Part shown: piece by piece, positions 14,250 to 15,177 of the stretch
Numbering within the stretch: position 1 is the stretch's first letter
How the letters are laid out: each line of letters begins with the position of its first letter
DNA from: an uncultured Eubacteriales bacterium
GTDB taxonomy: Bacteria > Bacillota > Clostridia > UMGS1883 > UMGS1540
Direction of reading: 5' to 3'
NCBI GenBank assembly: GCA_900552775.1
Contig: USAP01000021.1
Location: 1-15,177, forward strand
DNA: 15,177 nucleotides
Translations under genes and position numbers: made by a program
The notes under the pieces: model-generated
Databases searched by the model: none
What the model was told of the DNA's origin: nothing
The model's input: the letters and a program-made list of their open reading frames with translations, nothing else

Positions 14250-14490
14250 GTCGGAGTAAGCCGACAGGCAGTTCGGGAATGAACATTCCGTGGCCGCCTC
14301 GCCCTCTCCCCATTACATAATGGGGAGAGGGTGTTGCTTATGAAGGAAACTATATTCAGAGTATTGTTTTTTTACAATTATCTTTATGATAGTTTTTACT
14401 GTAAAAGCAAGTTAGTTGCCCACACTCCCAATGTTTGCGACTAACTTTCTCGTATAACTTTGGCGAGCCGTTCAAACGGACTGCCTTTTT
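14250..14490 (+). ncRNA. Stand-alone structured noncoding RNA, about 240 nt, family not settled
   Basis: The transcript would start near 14250 and end in the U-run at 14486-14490. Hairpins visible by eye are: 14250-14254 with 14261-14265; 14276-14280 with 14285-14289 (GAAC loop); a perfect 14-bp stem 14302-14315 with 14318-14331; 14363-14367 with 14374-14378; an 11-bp stem 14409-14419 with 14437-14447 (one G-U pair); and CCGT/ACGG at 14468-14480. Two long-range helices close the structure: AGGCAGT (14266-14272) with ACTGCCT (14480-14486), and CTCGCC (14298-14303) with GGCGAG (14462-14467). The second competes with the first bases of the 14-bp stem. The outer helix doubles as the terminator stem. 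About 160 bp and another promoter separate it from the next gene, so it is not a leader. My best family guess is raiA RNA, with 6S RNA less likely; neither is verified. Confidence 0.75.
14302..14331. repeat. Perfect palindrome inside the structured RNA
   Basis: CCCTCTCCCCATTA and its exact reverse complement TAATGGGGAGAGGG are separated by two bases. GGGGAGAGGG-type palindromes are often dispersed repeats in clostridial genomes, so this arm may be a repeat captured by the RNA, or simply one of its helices. Confidence 0.6.
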
Positions 14491-14648
14491 CTATTATCAT
14501 TATACATCTGAAAAGTGTTTTTATCAACCGTTTACCGGAAAATTAATTTCCTTCCTGCATTTTTCAGACAAAACATCCTTTTTATTATCCCGGAACGAAA
14601 GAAAAACTTAAAAACAGGTAATTCATGCATTGCCCTAATATGTCGCTA
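14491..14648. other. AT-rich spacer between the structured RNA and the next promoter
   Basis: No gene, strong hairpin or repeat was found in this part of the gap. The AT-rich sequence begins directly after the RNA terminator and leads to the promoter at 14649. Confidence 0.5.
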
Positions 14649-14677
14649 TTGACTTTTTTGCAATCTTCTGCTAAAAT
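14649..14677 (+). promoter_or_regulatory. Sigma-A promoter of the membrane glycosyltransferase gene
   Basis: TTGACT (14649-14654) and TAAAAT (14672-14677) are 17 bp apart, 43 bp before the ATG at 14721. It shows that the downstream gene does not depend on the structured RNA transcript. Confidence 0.8.
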
Positions 14678-14720
14678 AAATTTACATTATTATACTATTA
14701 CACTGCGAGGCTAAAAACAA

Positions 14721-15177
14721 ATGAAAACACTAAAAAACTTTTTCGGTTATTTTTTCGCAATACTTTTCGGCATCATAGGCATTTTTGGGGTATATCTTGC
14801 AATAAGGCGCACGGCGTACAGTCCCGCGGCATACCTCTCGGGAGCCACGGCGGCGCTCCTTTTGAGCGCTTTTATATTTTTTGTGATCAAAGCGCTTGAC
14901 AAAGACAAAATTTCCGCGCGCGGAGTGCTCTTTTTGTCGCTCGGAGCGGCTTTTTTTGTGCGTCTGCTGTTCCTTTTAAACGTGCACACCGCGCCCGTGA
15001 GCGACTTTAAAACCATGTTTGAAGCCGCCGCGCTTGCCGGCAAAGGAGACTTTTCAAACTTCACAATCGGGACTTATTTTCACCGTTTTTCGCACCTGAC
15101 ATGCTTTCCTCTGCTGTGCTCACTTGTCTTCCGCTTTGGAGGAAATCTTTTCACGGTGAAAGTCATAAACACGCTGC
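14721..15177 (+). CDS. Multi-pass membrane protein, probable GT-C glycosyltransferase (partial)
   Basis: ATG at 14721 follows GCGAGG by about 10 nt, and the frame stays open for 152 codons to the window edge. The N-terminus contains hydrophobic segments at about residues 8-27, 37-56 and 67-86. A loop then reads NVHTAPVSDFKTMFEAAALA. An acidic residue in the first large extracytoplasmic loop (here Asp94 in APVSDF), followed by a helix of the form YxxAxxLAxG, is the layout of GT39/PMT-like glycosyltransferases, which use polyprenyl-phosphate sugars at the membrane. The following FHRFSHLTCFPLLCSLVFRF fits a further membrane segment. The assignment rests on this layout and on hydrophobicity, since most of the protein lies beyond the edge. 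Alternatives are a polysaccharide-related membrane protein of another GT-C family. Confidence 0.6.
   Translation, partial: MKTLKNFFGYFFAILFGIIGIFGVYLAIRRTAYSPAAYLSGATAALLLSAFIFFVIKALDKDKISARGVLFLSLGAAFFVRLLFLLNVHTAPVSDFKTMFEAAALAGKGDFSNFTIGTYFHRFSHLTCFPLLCSLVFRFGGNLFTVKVINTL

Noticed and set aside
14250..14490. tmRNA, SRP RNA or RNase P RNA
   Set aside because: I saw no tRNA-like acceptor end, no SRP Alu or GGAA-tetraloop helix and no conserved RNase P core. The size and layout also do not fit.
14747..15064. Minus-strand frame at the right edge
   Set aside because: The plus-strand frame has a promoter, ribosome binding site and membrane-protein pattern. The opposite frame is rich in Lys, Ser and Ala, as expected for the complement of a hydrophobic gene.

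Overview
The window looks like a chromosomal segment from an endospore-forming Clostridia-type Firmicute with moderate GC content. Supporting signs are a 24-residue spoVM gene, Shine-Dalgarno sites of the AGGAGG type before nearly every gene, several textbook sigma-A promoters (TTGACA / TATAAT with 16-18 bp spacing), a Firmicute-type hisS-aspS pair and a short GH37 trehalase. No phage, insertion sequence, CRISPR array, tRNA or rRNA was seen. The species cannot be named from the sequence.

Left part (1-3363, all minus strand). A YlmH-type S4 RNA-binding protein runs off the left edge and has its own promoter. Upstream of it lies a tiny two-gene unit: a 49-residue hydrophobic protein followed 15 bp later by spoVM. 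A SigE-like promoter precedes this pair and is embedded in an inverted repeat that covers the ribosome binding site. Next come a barstar-family protein with no visible barnase partner and a cytosolic GH37 trehalase. Palindromic repeats lie in the spacers.

Middle part (3364-10959, minus strand). hisS and aspS start from one sigma-A promoter. After a spacer holding a palindromic repeat, they are followed by a tightly packed four-gene ABC module of the Gld type: ATPase, six-TM permease, GldG-like auxiliary protein and DUF4340 protein. The four genes overlap or are separated by 4 bp, so they are almost certainly co-translated. No separate promoter for the module was seen, so read-through from hisS-aspS is possible.

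Right part (10960-15177, plus strand). A consensus-perfect sigma-A promoter divergent from hisS drives a CLC-family anion transporter, followed by a HAD-IIB (Cof-like) phosphatase and an M19 dipeptidase. The 577 bp gap after the dipeptidase contains the most interesting object in the window. It is a stand-alone structured RNA of about 240 nt with its own promoter, at least six hairpins, long-range closing helices and a terminal U-run. After it, another sigma-A promoter drives a multi-pass membrane protein, probably a GT-C (GT39-like) glycosyltransferase, cut by the right edge.
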